Source: Nyssa sinensis
Lineage: Eukaryota; Streptophyta; Magnoliopsida; Cornales; Nyssaceae
Assembly: GCA_008638375.1 (NCBI GenBank)
Contig: CM018035.1
Location: forward strand, 34,630,824-34,694,823
Direction of reading: 5' to 3'
Length of the DNA: 64,000 nt
Shown here: positions 45,791 to 57,699 of the stretch, piece after piece
Position numbering within the stretch: the stretch's first letter is position 1
Layout: each line of letters opens with the position of its first letter
Program-made: the position numbers and the translations under genes
Notes under the pieces: model-generated
Databases searched by the model: none
Told to the model about the DNA's origin: nothing
The model's input: only the letters and a program-made list of their open reading frames with translations

Positions 45791-47140
45791 TGTTCTTCCT
45801 CTTTATCTTTGGCTTCTATTCTCCATGTTCCTAATTTTTCCACTAATTTACTTTTAGTTAGTTCCATTACTAAAGCCTTAAATTGCTCAGTAACCTTCTT
45901 TCCTTCTCATTGTTTTTTTCAGGAGTTAGGGACAGGGAGAACGATTAGCAATGGTAAGGCACATGGGTGTCTATATCTACTAGAGACTACACCTCCTATA
46001 CCTTTATCTTAACAAGCTCTTCAGGCAGATAGTTCTTCACAGCTTCAGGAATTATTACAATAGCATCGGTGGTTAGGATATCCATTAGTTAACATTATGG
46101 AGAAAGCTTTTCCTATTCTTGTTAAGCAGTGTAAACCTAGTTTTTGTGATGCTTGTAAACTTGCTAAGCATACCCGTACTTCTTATCCTAGTAATAATAT
46201 TAAAAGGATTGCTCCCTTTTTTGCTGTTCACTTTGATGTATGGGGACCTTCCCGATTTGTCTCTCTCTCTGGCTATCGTTGGTTTGTTACATTTATTGAC
46301 TGTTACTCTCATGTTACGGAGGTCTATCTACTAAAGCACAAAAGTAAGGTTTTTGACTGCTTTAAAGTGCTTCACAAAATGGTTTAGACACATTTTGATG
46401 CTAAAATTCGGATTTTGCAGACCGATAATAGGGGTGAATATAAAGACAAAGGTTTTTCACACTATCTTCGTGATCGTGGAATTATTCATCAAACTAGCTG
46501 TGTGGATACCCCTGTACAGAATGGAGTGGCTGAACAAAAGAACAGACACTTTCTTGAAGTAGCCCGCTCCTTGATGTTCACCATGAATGCGCCTAAGTCC
46601 TTTTAGGGTGATGCTATCTTGACTGCTGCTTATCTCATCAACCACATGCCTTTCAAACCTTTGGAATTCAAAAAACCTCTAGCATTGCTTCCAGGGGTCT
46701 CCTCCAGTTACCTCATTCCTTCCCGTATCTTTGGATGTGTCTATTTTGTTCAGGACCATAAGAAGACTACAAGCAAGCTTGATCCTAAAGCTTTGCATTG
46801 TGTCTTCATTGGTTACTCTCCCACACAGAAAGGCTATACGTGTTATCACCCACCGACTCGAAGATGTTTGTTAATATGGATGTCACCTTTCATGAGACGG
46901 AATCCTTCTACTTCGTTCCCCGACCATCTCTTCAGGGGGAAAAGGATCAAGAGAGGGATAGGGATTCACACCTAACTCATGAGGAAGAGATGTTTTTTCA
47001 GTTACCTCCCTTTACTCGTAGTGAGAGGGAGAAGGTGACTATGCATGAGAATACTGAAGCACCAGCCAAACTACCCGAACGGTTAGACAGAGCTGACTTG
47101 AGGGCTTATGTTCGGTTTAGACAGGCCCGCCTAGGACGTT
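45785..47140 (+). pseudogene. Copia V2 pre-integrase region and integrase
   Basis: It has VPNFSTNLLLVSSITKALNC, CDACKLAKHTRTSYPS, FDVWGPSRFVS, TDNRGEY, IIHQTSCVDTPVQNGVAEQK and FGCVYFVQDHKKTT: the zinc-binding CxxC and the D-D-E core of Copia integrase. TAG stops occur at 46385-46387 and 46604-46606, where V1 has CAG and TGG. Another stop is at about 47140. Confidence 0.88.
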
Positions 47141-47379
47141 AGGATATGCAAATAGACTCCCATGTGCCCCTAAGACAGTTGCAATCCCAGACTCTAACTC
47201 CTTTGGTCTCTCCATCAAATCATGATATCTCTAATGTATCTCCTGTAAGTCCTCTTTCCCATTCTGATGATACTAATATTCCCATTGCTCTTCAAAAGGG
47301 AGTTTAGGCTTGTACCAAACACCCAATATCCAAGTTTGCATCGTATGATTCCTATCCACTTCATATCGCGCTTTCATCT

Positions 47380-48300
47380 CCTCCCTAGCTTCTGTGTCTA
47401 TTCCTCAGGGGTGGAAAGAGGCTCTAACTGACACCAAATGGAAAGCTGCCATGGATGAGGAAATGGGAGCTCTAGGGAAAAATGGAACTTGGGAATTGGT
47501 TTCACTTCCAGATGGAAATAAGCCAGTTGGTTGCAAATGGGTTTTCATAGTCAAGCAAAAGCAGATGGTATAGTTGACAGATATAAAGCTCGGTTAGTTG
47601 CCAAAGGGTTCACTCAGACATATGGCATAGACTATCGAGAGACCTTTGCTCCAATAGCCAAGATAAACTCAATCAGGGCTATACTCTCAGTAGCAGCAAA
47701 TTTGGGGTGGACATTGCAATAGCTAGATGTAAAGAATGCATTCCTCTACGGTGATCTTGAGGAGGAGGTGTACATGGAGGTTCCCCCAGGGTATACTACC
47801 AAAGCAATAGAGGGGAAGATATATAAATTGAAGAAGGCTCTTTACGGGCTTAAGCAATCTCCGAGAGCTTGGTTTGATAGGTTTCATAAGGCTATGATAT
47901 AGTTTGGTTATAGATCAAGTCATGCAAATCATACCATGTTTATTAAGAGGGTAGATGGTAAGGTCACTATTCTTATTGTCTATGTGGATGATATAGTTGT
48001 GACAGGAAATGATTCTTCAGAAGTGACAGGGTTGAAAAGTTATCTAGCCAAAGAATTTGAGATCAGAGACCTCGGAAATCAGCAATATTTTCTTGAAATT
48101 GAAGTTGCTAGGTCAGATAAAGGGATCTTCATCTGTCAACGCAAGTATATCCTTGATTTACTAGAGGAAACATGGATATTGGGAAGCAAACCTGCAGATA
48201 CTCCCATTGATACTAATCATCGACTGAGTGGTAATGAGCGAGATCTAGTAGATAAGGGAAGGTTCCGGAGACTAGTAGGAAGATTGATATATCTCTCTCA
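47380..48300 (+). pseudogene. Copia V2 reverse transcriptase
   Basis: It contains AALT-type [61 protein letters not shown] and LIVYVDDIVVTGND with the catalytic Y-V-D-D intact. A TAG at 47720-47722 and a frame change near 47560 interrupt it. Confidence 0.88.
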
Positions 48301-48934
48301 CACACGTCCTGACATAGCATATGTAGTGGGGGTTGCTAGCCAATTCATGTATGATCCTAGAGTTCAGCACTTAGAGGTAGTGTATCGCATTCCGAGATAT
48401 CTCAAATCTGTTCCAGGAAAGGGAATTATGTTCTCATGCCACAATTATCTGAAACTAGAAGTGTTCACAGATCCATATTGGGTAGGCTCCATAGATAATA
48501 AACGATCTACTTCAGGCTATTGTACCTTCTTAGGAGGTAATCTAATAACTTGGAGGAGCAAGAAACAATAGGTAGTAGCTAGATCCAGCGTCGAGGCTAA
48601 ATATCGAGCAATGACACATGGAGTTTGTGAACTCATGTGGCTTCAAACATTTATGAATGACCTGGGAGTGCTGATAGATAAACCTACGTAGTTGTATTGT
48701 GATAACAAGGCAGCTATTAACATTATACATAACCCAGTTCAGCATGATCGAACAAAACACATTGAGATCGATAGACATTTTATCAAAGAGAAGCTGAATC
48801 AGGAGTTAATTTGTATGCCCTTTGTGACTTCAGGAGAGCAGCTGGTAGATGTATTTACTAAGGGGCTTTGTAGCAGAATGTTTCATCCAATCGTGAGCAA
48901 GTTGGGCATGAAAGACATATATGCACCAACTTGA
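48300..48934 (+). pseudogene. Copia V2 RNase H
   Basis: It has RPDIAYVVGVASQFMYDP, NKRSTSGYCTFLGGNLITWR and [20 protein letters not shown], then [13 protein letters not shown], the complete Copia RNase H outline. TAG stops occur at 48569-48571 (V1 has CAG) and about 48689. The 3' LTR follows 8 bp after a weak purine tract. Confidence 0.88.
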
Positions 48935-48941
48935 TAGAGAG

Positions 48942-49180
48942 TGTTAGATTATGCTTTTAAGATATGCATGGAATAAAGAATATTCCATTGGATATTCATA
49001 AAATGTTTATAGTCTATCTTTGTAAACTTTTTATTCTTGTATTATAAATACATGAGTTAGAGGAGAGCAATATAACTCTCTCTAATTCTTTTCTCCCTAA
49101 ACAACTTTCTTTCACTCTCTTCTATTTCTCTTTCTTCCTTTAAATAAAACCCTAACAATACCTAGGGTTTAATTTCAACT
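48942..49180 (+). repeat. 3' LTR of Copia V2
   Basis: This 239-bp LTR is about 97% identical by eye to the 5' LTR and ends TTTCAACT before the TSD ATGAC. Confidence 0.92.
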
Positions 49181-50700
49181 ATGACAGGTTCCTTTAATCT
49201 TTTTTCTACATATTCTTTATGCTCTGGTAGGGATAAGGTTAAAGTAGCAAATGGCTTATTGTCCTTAATATCGGACAAAGGCTCAGTGCTTTGTTCTTCC
49301 TCTTTATCTTTGGCATCTGTTCTCCATGTTCCTAATTTTTCTACTAATTTACTTTCAGTTAGTTCCATTACGAAAGCCTTAAACTGCTCAGTGACCTTTT
49401 TTCCTTCTCATCTTCTTTTTCAAGAGTTGGGGACACGAAGAACGATTGGCAGTGGTAAGGCACATGAGGTTCTATATTTGCTAGAGACTACACCTTCTAT
49501 ACCTTTATCTCAACAAGCTCTTCAGGCAGATAGTTCTTCACAGTTTCAGGAATTATTACAGTGGCACTGGTGATTAGGACATCCATCAGTTAGCATTATA
49601 GAGAAAGATTTTCCTGTTCTTGTTAAGCAGTGTAAACCTAGATTCATTTGTGATGCTTGTGAACTTGCTAAGCATACCTATACTTCTTATCCTAGCAATA
49701 ATAATAAAAGCACTGCTCCTTTTTTTGCTGTTCATTCTGATGCATGGGGACTTTCACGGGTTGTCTCTCTCTGGCTATCGTTGGTTTGTTATATTTATTG
49801 ATTGTTACTCTCGTGTTATGTGGGTCTACCTGCTCAAGCATAAAAGTGAGGTTTTCGACTATTTTCAAGTTTTTTACAAAATGGTTCAGACGCAGTTTGA
49901 TGCTAAGATTCGGATAATGCGGACTAATAATTGAGGTGAATATGAAGATAGAGATTTTTGAAACTATTTTCATGATTATGGGATTATTCATCAAACTAGT
50001 TGTGTGGATACCCCTACACAGAATGGAGTGGTTGAACGAAAGAACAGACATCTTCTTGCAGTGGCCCGTTCCTTGATGTTTACCATGGATGTACCTAAGT
50101 CTTTTTGGAGTGATGCTATCCTGACTGCTGGTTATCTCATCAACCACATGCCTCTGAAGCCTTTGGATTTCCAAACACCTCTAGCATTGCTTCCAGGGGT
50201 CTCCTCCGGTTATCTCATTCCTCCCCGCATCTTTGGATGTGTCTGCTTTGTTCAGGACTATAGGAAGACTACAAGCAAGCTTGATCCTAAAGCTTTGCAT
50301 TGTGTCTTCATTGGTTACTCTCCTACACATAAAGGCTATAAGTGTTATCACCCATCGACTCGGAAGGTGTTTGTTAGTATGGATGTCACCTTTCATGAGA
50401 CAGAGTCCTTCTACTCCGTTCCCCAACCATCTCTTCAGGGGGAGCAAGATCAAGAGTGGGATTCACACTAACTCAGGAAGATATGTTTTTTCAATTGACT
50501 CCTCCTACTCGTAGTGAGGGGGATAAAGTGACCATACCTGAGAGTATTGAGGCACTGGCTAAACTACCTTCTCCTGATCATGGTGGACGATTTGATAGAG
50601 GTGACTTGAGGACGTATGATCGGTCTAGACAGGCCCGCTCAAGATGTCAAGATATGCAGATAGACTCCTATGTGCCCCTAGGATAGTCGCAGTCCCTAAC
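49181..50700 (+). pseudogene. Copia V1 protease end and integrase
   Basis: It resumes at MTGSFNLFSTYSLCSGRD, directly continuing the D-S-G-A-T-G-H of 40190-40220. Then come VPNFSTNLLSVSSITKALNC, CDACELAKHTYTSYPS, IIHQTSCVDTPTQNGVVERK and FGCVCFVQDYRKTTSK. A stop occurs at about 49935 (TGA, next to the expected N-x-G-E-Y) and another at 50684-50686 (TAG; V2 has CAG). Confidence 0.88.
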
Positions 50701-50899
50701 TCCAACTCCATTAGCCTCACCACCAGGTGATGATATCTTTAACACATCTTCAGTAAGTCCTCTTTCTCATTCTGATGATATTGATATTCCATTGTTCTTT
50801 GAAAGGGAGTTCGGTCTTGTACCCAACACCCAATATCCATGTTTGTGTCTTATGACTCTTTATCGACTTCATATCGTGCTTTCATCTCCTCTCTAGCCT

Positions 50900-51875
50900 C
50901 TATGTCTATTCCTCAGGGGTGAAAAAAGGTTCTAACTGATGCCAAATGGAAAGCAATCATGGATGAGGAAATGGGAGCTCCAGGGGAAAATGGAACTTGG
51001 GAATTGGTTTCACTCCCATATGGAAAGAAGCCAGATGGTGCAAATGGGTTTTCACTGTCAAGCAGAAAGCAGACGATGCAGTTGACAGATATAAGGTTTA
51101 GTTAGTTGCCAAAGGATTCACTTAGACCTATGGCATAGACTATCAAGAGACCTTTGCTCCAATGGCCAAGATGAATTCCATCAGGGCTCTACTCTCAATA
51201 GCAACAAATTTGGGGCGGACATTGCAATAGCTAGATGTAAAGAATGCATTCCTCCACGGAGATCTTGAGGAGGAGGTCTACATGGAAGCTCCCCCAGGGT
51301 ATACTACCAAAGCAGCAGAGGGGAAGGTATGTAAATTAAAGAAGGCTCTTTATTGGCTTAAGTAATCTCCGAGAGCTTGGTTTGACAGGTTTCATAAGGC
51401 TATGATAAAGTTTCGTTATAGACCAACTCATGCAGATCATACCATGTTCATTAAGAGGGTAGATGGTAAGGTCACTATTCTTATTGTCTATGTGGATGAT
51501 ATAATTGTGACAAAGAATGATTCTTTAGAAGTGACAGGGTTGAAAAGTTACATAGCCAAAGAATTTGAGATCAAAGACCTGGGAAATCTATGATATTTTC
51601 TTAGAATTGAAGTTGCCAAATCAGATAAAGGGATCTTCATCTGTCAGCGCAAGTATATCCTTGATTTGCTAGAGGAAACAAGGATGTTGGGTAGCAAACT
51701 TGTAGACACTCCCATTGAAACTAATCATCGACTGTGTGGTAATGAGGGAGATCCAGTGGATAAGGGAAGATTTTTGAGACTAGTAGGGAGATTGATATAT
51801 CTTTCTCACGCACGTCCTGACATAACGTATGTAGTGGGGGTTGCTTGCCAGTTCATGCATGATCCTAGAGTTTAG
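50900..51875 (+). pseudogene. Copia V1 reverse transcriptase
   Basis: It aligns base by base with V2 47380-48350 and shows LIVYVDDIIVTKND with Y-V-D-D intact. Stops include TGA at about 50921, TAG at about 51123, TAA at 51363-51365 and TAG at 51873-51875; V2 has CAA and CAG at the last two. Confidence 0.85.
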
Positions 51876-52440
51876 TACTTAGAGGTAGTGTATCGCATTA
51901 TGAGATATCTCAAGTTTGCTCCAAGAAAGGGGATTTTGTTCTCATGTTACAATCATTTGAAACTAGAAGTGTTCTCGGATGCAGATTGGGCAGGCTCCAT
52001 GGATGATAGACGGTCTACTTCCTGCCACTGTACCTTCTTAGGAGATAATCTGATTACTTAGAGGAGCAAGAAACAACAGGTGATAGCTAGATCCAGCATC
52101 AAGGTTGAATATAGAGCCATGGCTCGTGGAGTTTGTGAACTTATGTGGCTTCAAACGTTTATGAATGACCTAGGAGTGCCAATAGATAAACCCATGAAGT
52201 TGTATTGTGATAACGAGACAGCCATTAACATTGCACATAACCCGGTTTAGCATGATCGAATAAAACACATTGAGATAGATAGACATTTTATCAAAGAGAA
52301 GTTGAATCAAGGGTTAATTTGCATGCCCTTTGTGACTTCAGGAGAGTAGCTGACACGTGTTTACTCAGGGGCTTTGCAGTAGAATGTTTCATCCAATTGT
52401 GAGCAAGTTGGGCATGAAGGACATATATGCACCAACTTTA
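51876..52440 (+). pseudogene. Copia V1 RNase H
   Basis: It aligns with V2 48380-48934 and includes CDNETAINIAHNPV and [16 protein letters not shown] stops at 52059-52061, 52248-52250 and 52347-52349 replace TGG, CAG and CAG of V2. Confidence 0.85.
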
Positions 52441-52444
52441 GGGG

Positions 52445-52678
52445 CAGTTATGCGTAGAATGTTACGCACAATAAGAAAATTCCATTGGATATTCATAGAA
52501 TATTTAGAGTCTATTTTTGTAAACTTTTTATATTCTTGAAATATAAATGCATGACTTAGAGGAGAGCTAAATAACTCTCTCTAATTCTTTTCTCCCTAAA
52601 CAACCCTCTCACTCTCTTCTATTTCTCTTTCATCCTTTTCAATAAAACCCTAACAATACCTAGGGTTTAATTTCAACT
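52445..52678 (+). repeat. 3' LTR of Copia V1
   Basis: It pairs with 37393-37630. The first bases are changed (CAGTTATGCG instead of TGTTAGAATATGCG), and it ends TTTCAACT before the TSD AAAGC. Confidence 0.85.
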
Positions 52679-54070
52679 AAAGCAATATTATCAATCTCAT
52701 CATGTTGAATTGGCTCTTCATTATGTAACTCTCCATATGCAAGAATACTTGAGGCTTCAGAAGAGATGGAAACCGTCTCTCTAATACCAAATTGGTAGAG
52801 AAAGTGTGGAGAAACTCTCCTACTAGCTTTGATACTATAATTAATGTGACGCTTGAAAATTAAAAGTATGCCATGTATGATTTTGGTAATTTGGTGGTCT
52901 CACTTTAATGAAAGCTTGTAGCTTTAGGATTTTAAAAGGTAGCACAACAGTTGTAGGCTTTATGAATGGGAAAGGTGGAATTTTCTTGCTTTTAAAGGTG
53001 TCATGATTTAAGCTTGGTTTCTGGAAATTTTGGACAACTAATTGTGGTGCTTTGATCTTAAATTAAAGACCAAAGGATGATGGAAAAGAGAAGATCTTAG
53101 TAGTGCTTGATAAGGTAGGGGTTTGGAGGTTAAAACAAGGGTTGTTCCGGAGTTGAGAATAGTAACGTACAAATGGTAACCTTGGCTGATATGTACTATT
53201 TTTTATACTATAATTGAATGATTGAAAGAGGGAAGGATTAAGGCTTGTAAAATAGGACCTTTAAACTGAAAAAAAAAAGATGAACAAGTCTAGTTATGGC
53301 TTTTACTTACAGAAGTGCAAAAGTTGAACACGAGGCCCAAAACAAAAAAGATAAAAGAAGAAGAAGAGTTGCATAACAGAATCCCAAAAGCTTCAGAAGC
53401 TTTTGAATATTCTATGGAATGAACTCTGTTAAAATGAAAGGTAGATTTTTTGGATGGAAAAGGTGGAATTTACATGCTTTTAAAGGTTACATGATCTTAA
53501 GAAGCTAGGTTGCTGGAAATTCTGGACAGTAACTAATTGCCATATTTTGATGTTAAATAAAATGCCAAAAGATGATGGAAAGGAGTAGGGTTGAGTAGCG
53601 CCTGGTAGGATAGGGTTGTGGGGATGAAATAAGGGCTGTTCTAGAGTTGTGAATAGTAACGGACTTGATTTGTACTATTTTTTATAATTGAATTATTGAA
53701 AGAGGGACGTTTTAAAGCTTGTAAGATAGGACCTTTAAAAGTAAAACAGAGTAACAACTCTATTGATGGCTTTTAATGACTAATAAAGTGCAAAATTAAA
53801 CAAAAGAGGCAAAAAAAAAAAGTTATAGAAAGCTAAGAATCACATAGTCATCTCACGGAAGGTTAGAATTGCATCACAGAATCCCAAGAGAATTTAATAA
53901 GCTTTTAAAAATTCTATAGAATGATCTCTATTGAACTTGAAAAAGTACATAGGTATACACATAATTCTAAGTAATCCTAACTGCAATAGGATTTTAACTC
54001 CATATTAGGGAACTTATAGACTTTGACTAGTAAATCGGCTAAAGCCCACAAATAAAGACCTAATATCTTA
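52679..54070. repeat. Diverged repeats R2 and R3
   Basis: R2 (about 52797-53440) and R3 (about 53441-54070) are homologous to each other and to R1 (35863-36700). Just left of R2 at about 52783-52794, TCTAATACCAAATT resembles the reverse of a tRNA-Met primer site, so R2/R3 may be part of the LTR of an old - strand Copia element (inference). No protein-coding gene is seen. Confidence 0.55.
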
Positions 54071-54270
54071 GCTTGACCTTATGGAGGTTGACATACATTT
54101 TTGGGTCCATTCTCGACAACTTAATTCTTTGGAGTAAATGGTTGTCTAATTAAGGACTCTAACAAAATTAAGACACGTTACAAGGGAGAAGGTCTCACAG
54201 TATGTCCGTGTTTCGTAGCTGTTCATTAGAAGTGTCTATGCTATTTGGTGTATTGGTGTCCAATTGCCTC

Positions 54271-54436
54271 TGTTAGAGTTCTTGTTTTATTTATTTACGT
54301 TAGTGAGGGTAATATTGTAATTTTTCTATTTTTCTTTCACTATATAAACAAATGGAATAATGAAGGCTTGTGAGGTTGCTTTTTATCTTTTTCTTCTTTT
54401 CTCTCATACTCATCTTTGGTATTGTGATTTTCAACT
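54271..54436 (+). repeat. 5' LTR of Copia W
   Basis: It is 166 bp, starts TGTTAGAGTTCTTG, contains TATATAAA (about 54342-54349), and ends TTTTCAACT beside the primer site. Confidence 0.88.
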
Positions 54437-55087
54437 TGGTATCAGAGCCATAAACAAGCCCTAGAAAACTTAAAAAACTCTAAAAGACATCAGGGTAGTG
54501 AATAGTAGCTGGCGGGTTGCTGATGTCAGCATGACATCGCCTTTTTTCGATGCCGATCATATGTGTTGGATTGTCTCTTTGAGCTGGTGTTTTTGGTGAT
54601 TTTTTTGGAATTTCTTGAAGCCATTTGATAGGTTTTTCTAATTTTCGGATGTTTTTTTCGAATAAGGGCCTATATTTTTCGATCTGCTGATTCACAAGCT
54701 TTTTCAAATTTTTGATGGTTCAATCCTAATCTAAAGGGTCCGACTAGGCCTAAGAAGGTTGCTTGGAGAAGCCCATTGCCATATGTTGTGTTTTTTAGTT
54801 GCAAAAGTTGGATTCTAAGGGTTGGTTCTTCATCGGTTCTTCTTTTGGTCATGTAAAGACTTGATGATTGATGCTTGGATCATTTTTTTGATTGCTACTT
54901 GGGTGCTTGTTGCTGTGTTTGGGGCTGTGTTTATCATTTTTAACGCTATGTGATGATTTGGTTGCCATTCAGTCTCTGTTTCTAGACTTCAACATAGCAC
55001 AATGTTATTATTTATTGTGGTTGGTTGTGTTCTTGCTACAAGCTAGTAATTCCTCTTTTGTGTGTGATTCTATGGTCATTTCCTATG

Positions 55088-55393
55088 GCTTCTTCTTGTG
55101 GTAGCAATCAGGATGGGTTTCATGGTAGTTATTTTGCTAATCTAGTGCCACGGACATCTACTATTACTAATCATGTTGTTGATTCTTATGCTGACTTTAT
55201 TTCCCAACTTAACCAACCAATCCAGCAGTTGTCTTCTGTCTCTTGTATCTCGCCTACACATATTACTACATTGGCAAATTCAAGCGATTCTTTCTCTTTT
55301 GGAGCCAGGGCTCATATGTTTGGTACTTATTTGCTTTTCTCTAATTTTCGTTCTCTAAAATCACATATTATGCTCACTAATAGTTCTTTCTGA
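55088..55393 (+). pseudogene. Copia W gag remnant
   Basis: The frame MASSCGSNQDGFHGSYFANL through a Ser/Thr-rich segment resembles the end of Copia gag and the linker before protease. The typical gag core and zinc knuckle are absent. Sequence from 54450 to 55087 has no clear coding content. Confidence 0.5.
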
Positions 55394-55729
55394 CCTATGC
55401 TGCGTTCTAGTAATCTTGTGATACTCCTGTCCCATATTGGTTGGGTGGGAGTAGTATGATAGGTATATAAGACATCACAAGCCTTACTACTAACAACTTG
55501 GGATTAAGCTTTTGAGCCATAATGTTGTGGGCTCTTCAAGTTGTTGGGACAACGGGCTTGGGGCATTACAAATCTACACCCTACAAAGTCTATGTCTTTA
55601 CCCTCTAGTTTATTTGTTCCTCATTTTTCTTTTAATTTACTATTTATAGGCCAATTAACCAAATCGTTACAATATTCGGTAACCTTTTATCCATCTTCTT
55701 GTGTTTTTTAGAACCTCAAGACAAAGAAG

Positions 55730-56760
55730 GTGATTGCTATGGGACATGAGCGCAATGGTCTTTTTTATTTGGATCTTGAAGATTCTGGTATTGCCTTGGG
55801 TGCCACTGTTTCTCCCCTCCAATGGCATTTTCGTCTGGGTCATTGGTCATTGTCAAAGTTGAGTCAAGTTGTTCCTTATTTGAGTCCTAATTCTGTTGTA
55901 GAATATGAGGCTTGCCAATTAGGCAAACAACACCGTAGTTCCCTTCCTCGTAGTTTAGGGAGGCGACAGCCTAGTCCCTTTAATCTTGTTCATTCAAATA
56001 TTTTGGGTCCTACAATGGTAAAAAGTCTTTCTAGTTTTTAGTGTTTTGTAATTTTTGTGAATGATTTTTCTTACATGTCTTGGTTATTTCTTATGAAAGA
56101 TCGCTCCGAATTACCTAAGGTTTTTGTTACCTTTTATAATGAAACCTTGGGTCAATTTGATAAACGCATTAAGATCCTTCGTTCTAACAATGCTTGTGAA
56201 TATAGTCAATCATTTACGCATGCTTTTTGTGCTAAGCGTGGCATTGTTCATCAAACTACTTGTCATCATACTTCACAACAAAATGGTATTGCATAGTGTT
56301 AACATCATCATTTGTTAGACGTTGCTTGTACTTTTATGTTTAACATGAATGTGTGCCCAAATCATATTGGGCTGGCTGTTGTTACTGCTAATTATCTCAT
56401 TAATCGCATGCCATCCTCAATTCTAGCCAACCAGTCTCCTTTCTCTCTTCTTTATCCTGTTGTTTGACCATTTGTCCTACTCCTCATGTCTTTGGTTATG
56501 TTGCTTATGTTCATCTTCATGGTCCAAGACATGATAAATTGTCTCCACAATTGGTTAAATGTGTTTTCCCGAGATATTCTCGTGCTCAAAAAGGTTATTG
56601 GTGTTATGATCCTCTCTCTCGTCGTCATTATATCAATGTCGATGTTACCTTTTTTGAGTCATCTTCATTCTTCTCTACATCAGGGCGTACTCTTGATCTT
56701 GATTTGGTCTCTTCTAATCATAAGGAGCTTATTTTGCCTATTCTTTTTTATTTTGTATGA
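55730..56760 (+). pseudogene. Copia W pre-integrase region and integrase
   Basis: It has FRLGHWSLSKLSQVVP, YEACQLGKQHRSSLP, RSNNACEY and GIVHQTTCHHTSQQNGIA, then FGYVAYVHLHGPRHDKLSP and INVDVTFFESSSFFS. The zinc-binding C-x-x-C is C-x-L and the catalytic D-N-G is S-N-N-A, so key residues are changed. A TAG at about 56040 and one at about 56297 break the frame. Confidence 0.8.
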
Positions 56761-57002
56761 TGTTCTTCTCCCGTGGTTGATTCTCCACTCCAAGTTTGTC
56801 AACATTCTAAAGATAGACCAGTTGTATCATGGGATCTTACTACTTAACTAATGCCAACTTCTACTGAGGTCCTGCCTATTGCGTCATTGTATTATGGAAA
56901 GGCACTCGGAGTTGTACTCAACATCCCATTTCCAATTTTGTTCATTTTCATCGCCTTTCTTCTTTTTGTTGTTTTCTGTCCTCGTTATATTTAGTTTTGG
57001 GC

Positions 57003-57670
57003 AAGGATCAAAATATCGTTTCGATGTATAGTTTCGGTTTATCCGGAAACGGAAACGTTTCGGAAACATAACATAAACGGAAAAAAAATTGGAAACATGT
57101 GGAAACATAACTTAAAATTTATTTTTTTATACAAATAAGCCTATTTATTGAATATTTGAGCATGTTTAAGCCATATACATCATATTCATAATAAATGACA
57201 CTAATTCATGATAAATAACATAATAGATATATATTATGTAATATCCACGAATTAGATAATTTAACACAAGTTACATATAAAATAAAAAGTAAAAAAAATA
57301 GCGATTTAAACCTATTATAATTAGTAACTTAGTATTAAAATAGTTGTTTCTCTACACTTTATTTCCCCTAATACTTTTCTATTATTTTAGGAAAAATAAT
57401 AGAAATATCTTCTTGTAATTTTGAGTCTTAATCCTTGAAAAATAAATGGATATTATTTTTTACTAACTTCTAGAATTATTATTGATATAAAAGAAATGTT
57501 TCCTCTGATTCGGTATGTTTCCACTAGTTTCAGTATGTTTCCACGGAAACAATTTTGTTTCCATGGAAATATGTGAATTTCGATATTGCACTACTGTTTC
57601 GTTTCGGTTCCCTGAGAAACGGAAACGTTTCGGCCGTTTCGATGGAAAAGAAACGAAATTTTGATCCTTG
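57003..57670. mobile_element. Mutator-like MITE 2, 668 bp
   Basis: Its terminal inverted repeats share GGATCAAAATATCG / CGAAATTTTGATCC. The flanking 9-mers are GTTTTGGGC (56994-57002) and GTTTTGGGT (57671-57679), one mismatch. The interior matches MITE 1 (41328-42149) in reverse orientation (for example the AATAATATCCATTTG region). It is non-coding. Confidence 0.82.
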
Positions 57671-57699
57671 GTTTTGGGTCCCAGTTATTTTAAATAGAC

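Larger units (their letters stand above)
40221..49180 (+). mobile_element. Copia retrotransposon V2 (inner element)
   Basis: The LTRs are 239 bp each (40221-40459 and 48942-49180), and the TSD ATGAC (40216-40220 and 49181-49185) sits exactly in V1's protease codons. About 8 of 239 LTR positions differ by hand count. Order: gag, protease, integrase, RT, RNase H. A Mutator-like MITE (41328-42149) and solo LTR D (42574-45217) split gag. It is closely related to V1 but not a copy of it. Confidence 0.93.
37393..52678 (+). mobile_element. Copia retrotransposon V1 (outer element of a nest)
   Basis: The LTRs are at 37393-37630 and 52445-52678, with the TSD AAAGC (37388-37392 and 52679-52683). Without its insertions V1 is about 5.5 kb: gag, protease, integrase, RT, RNase H. 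It has been hit by S (839 bp) and by the complete related Copia V2. The LTRs differ at roughly 20 places, more than those of V2, as expected for the older host. Several in-frame stops abolish coding. Confidence 0.92.
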
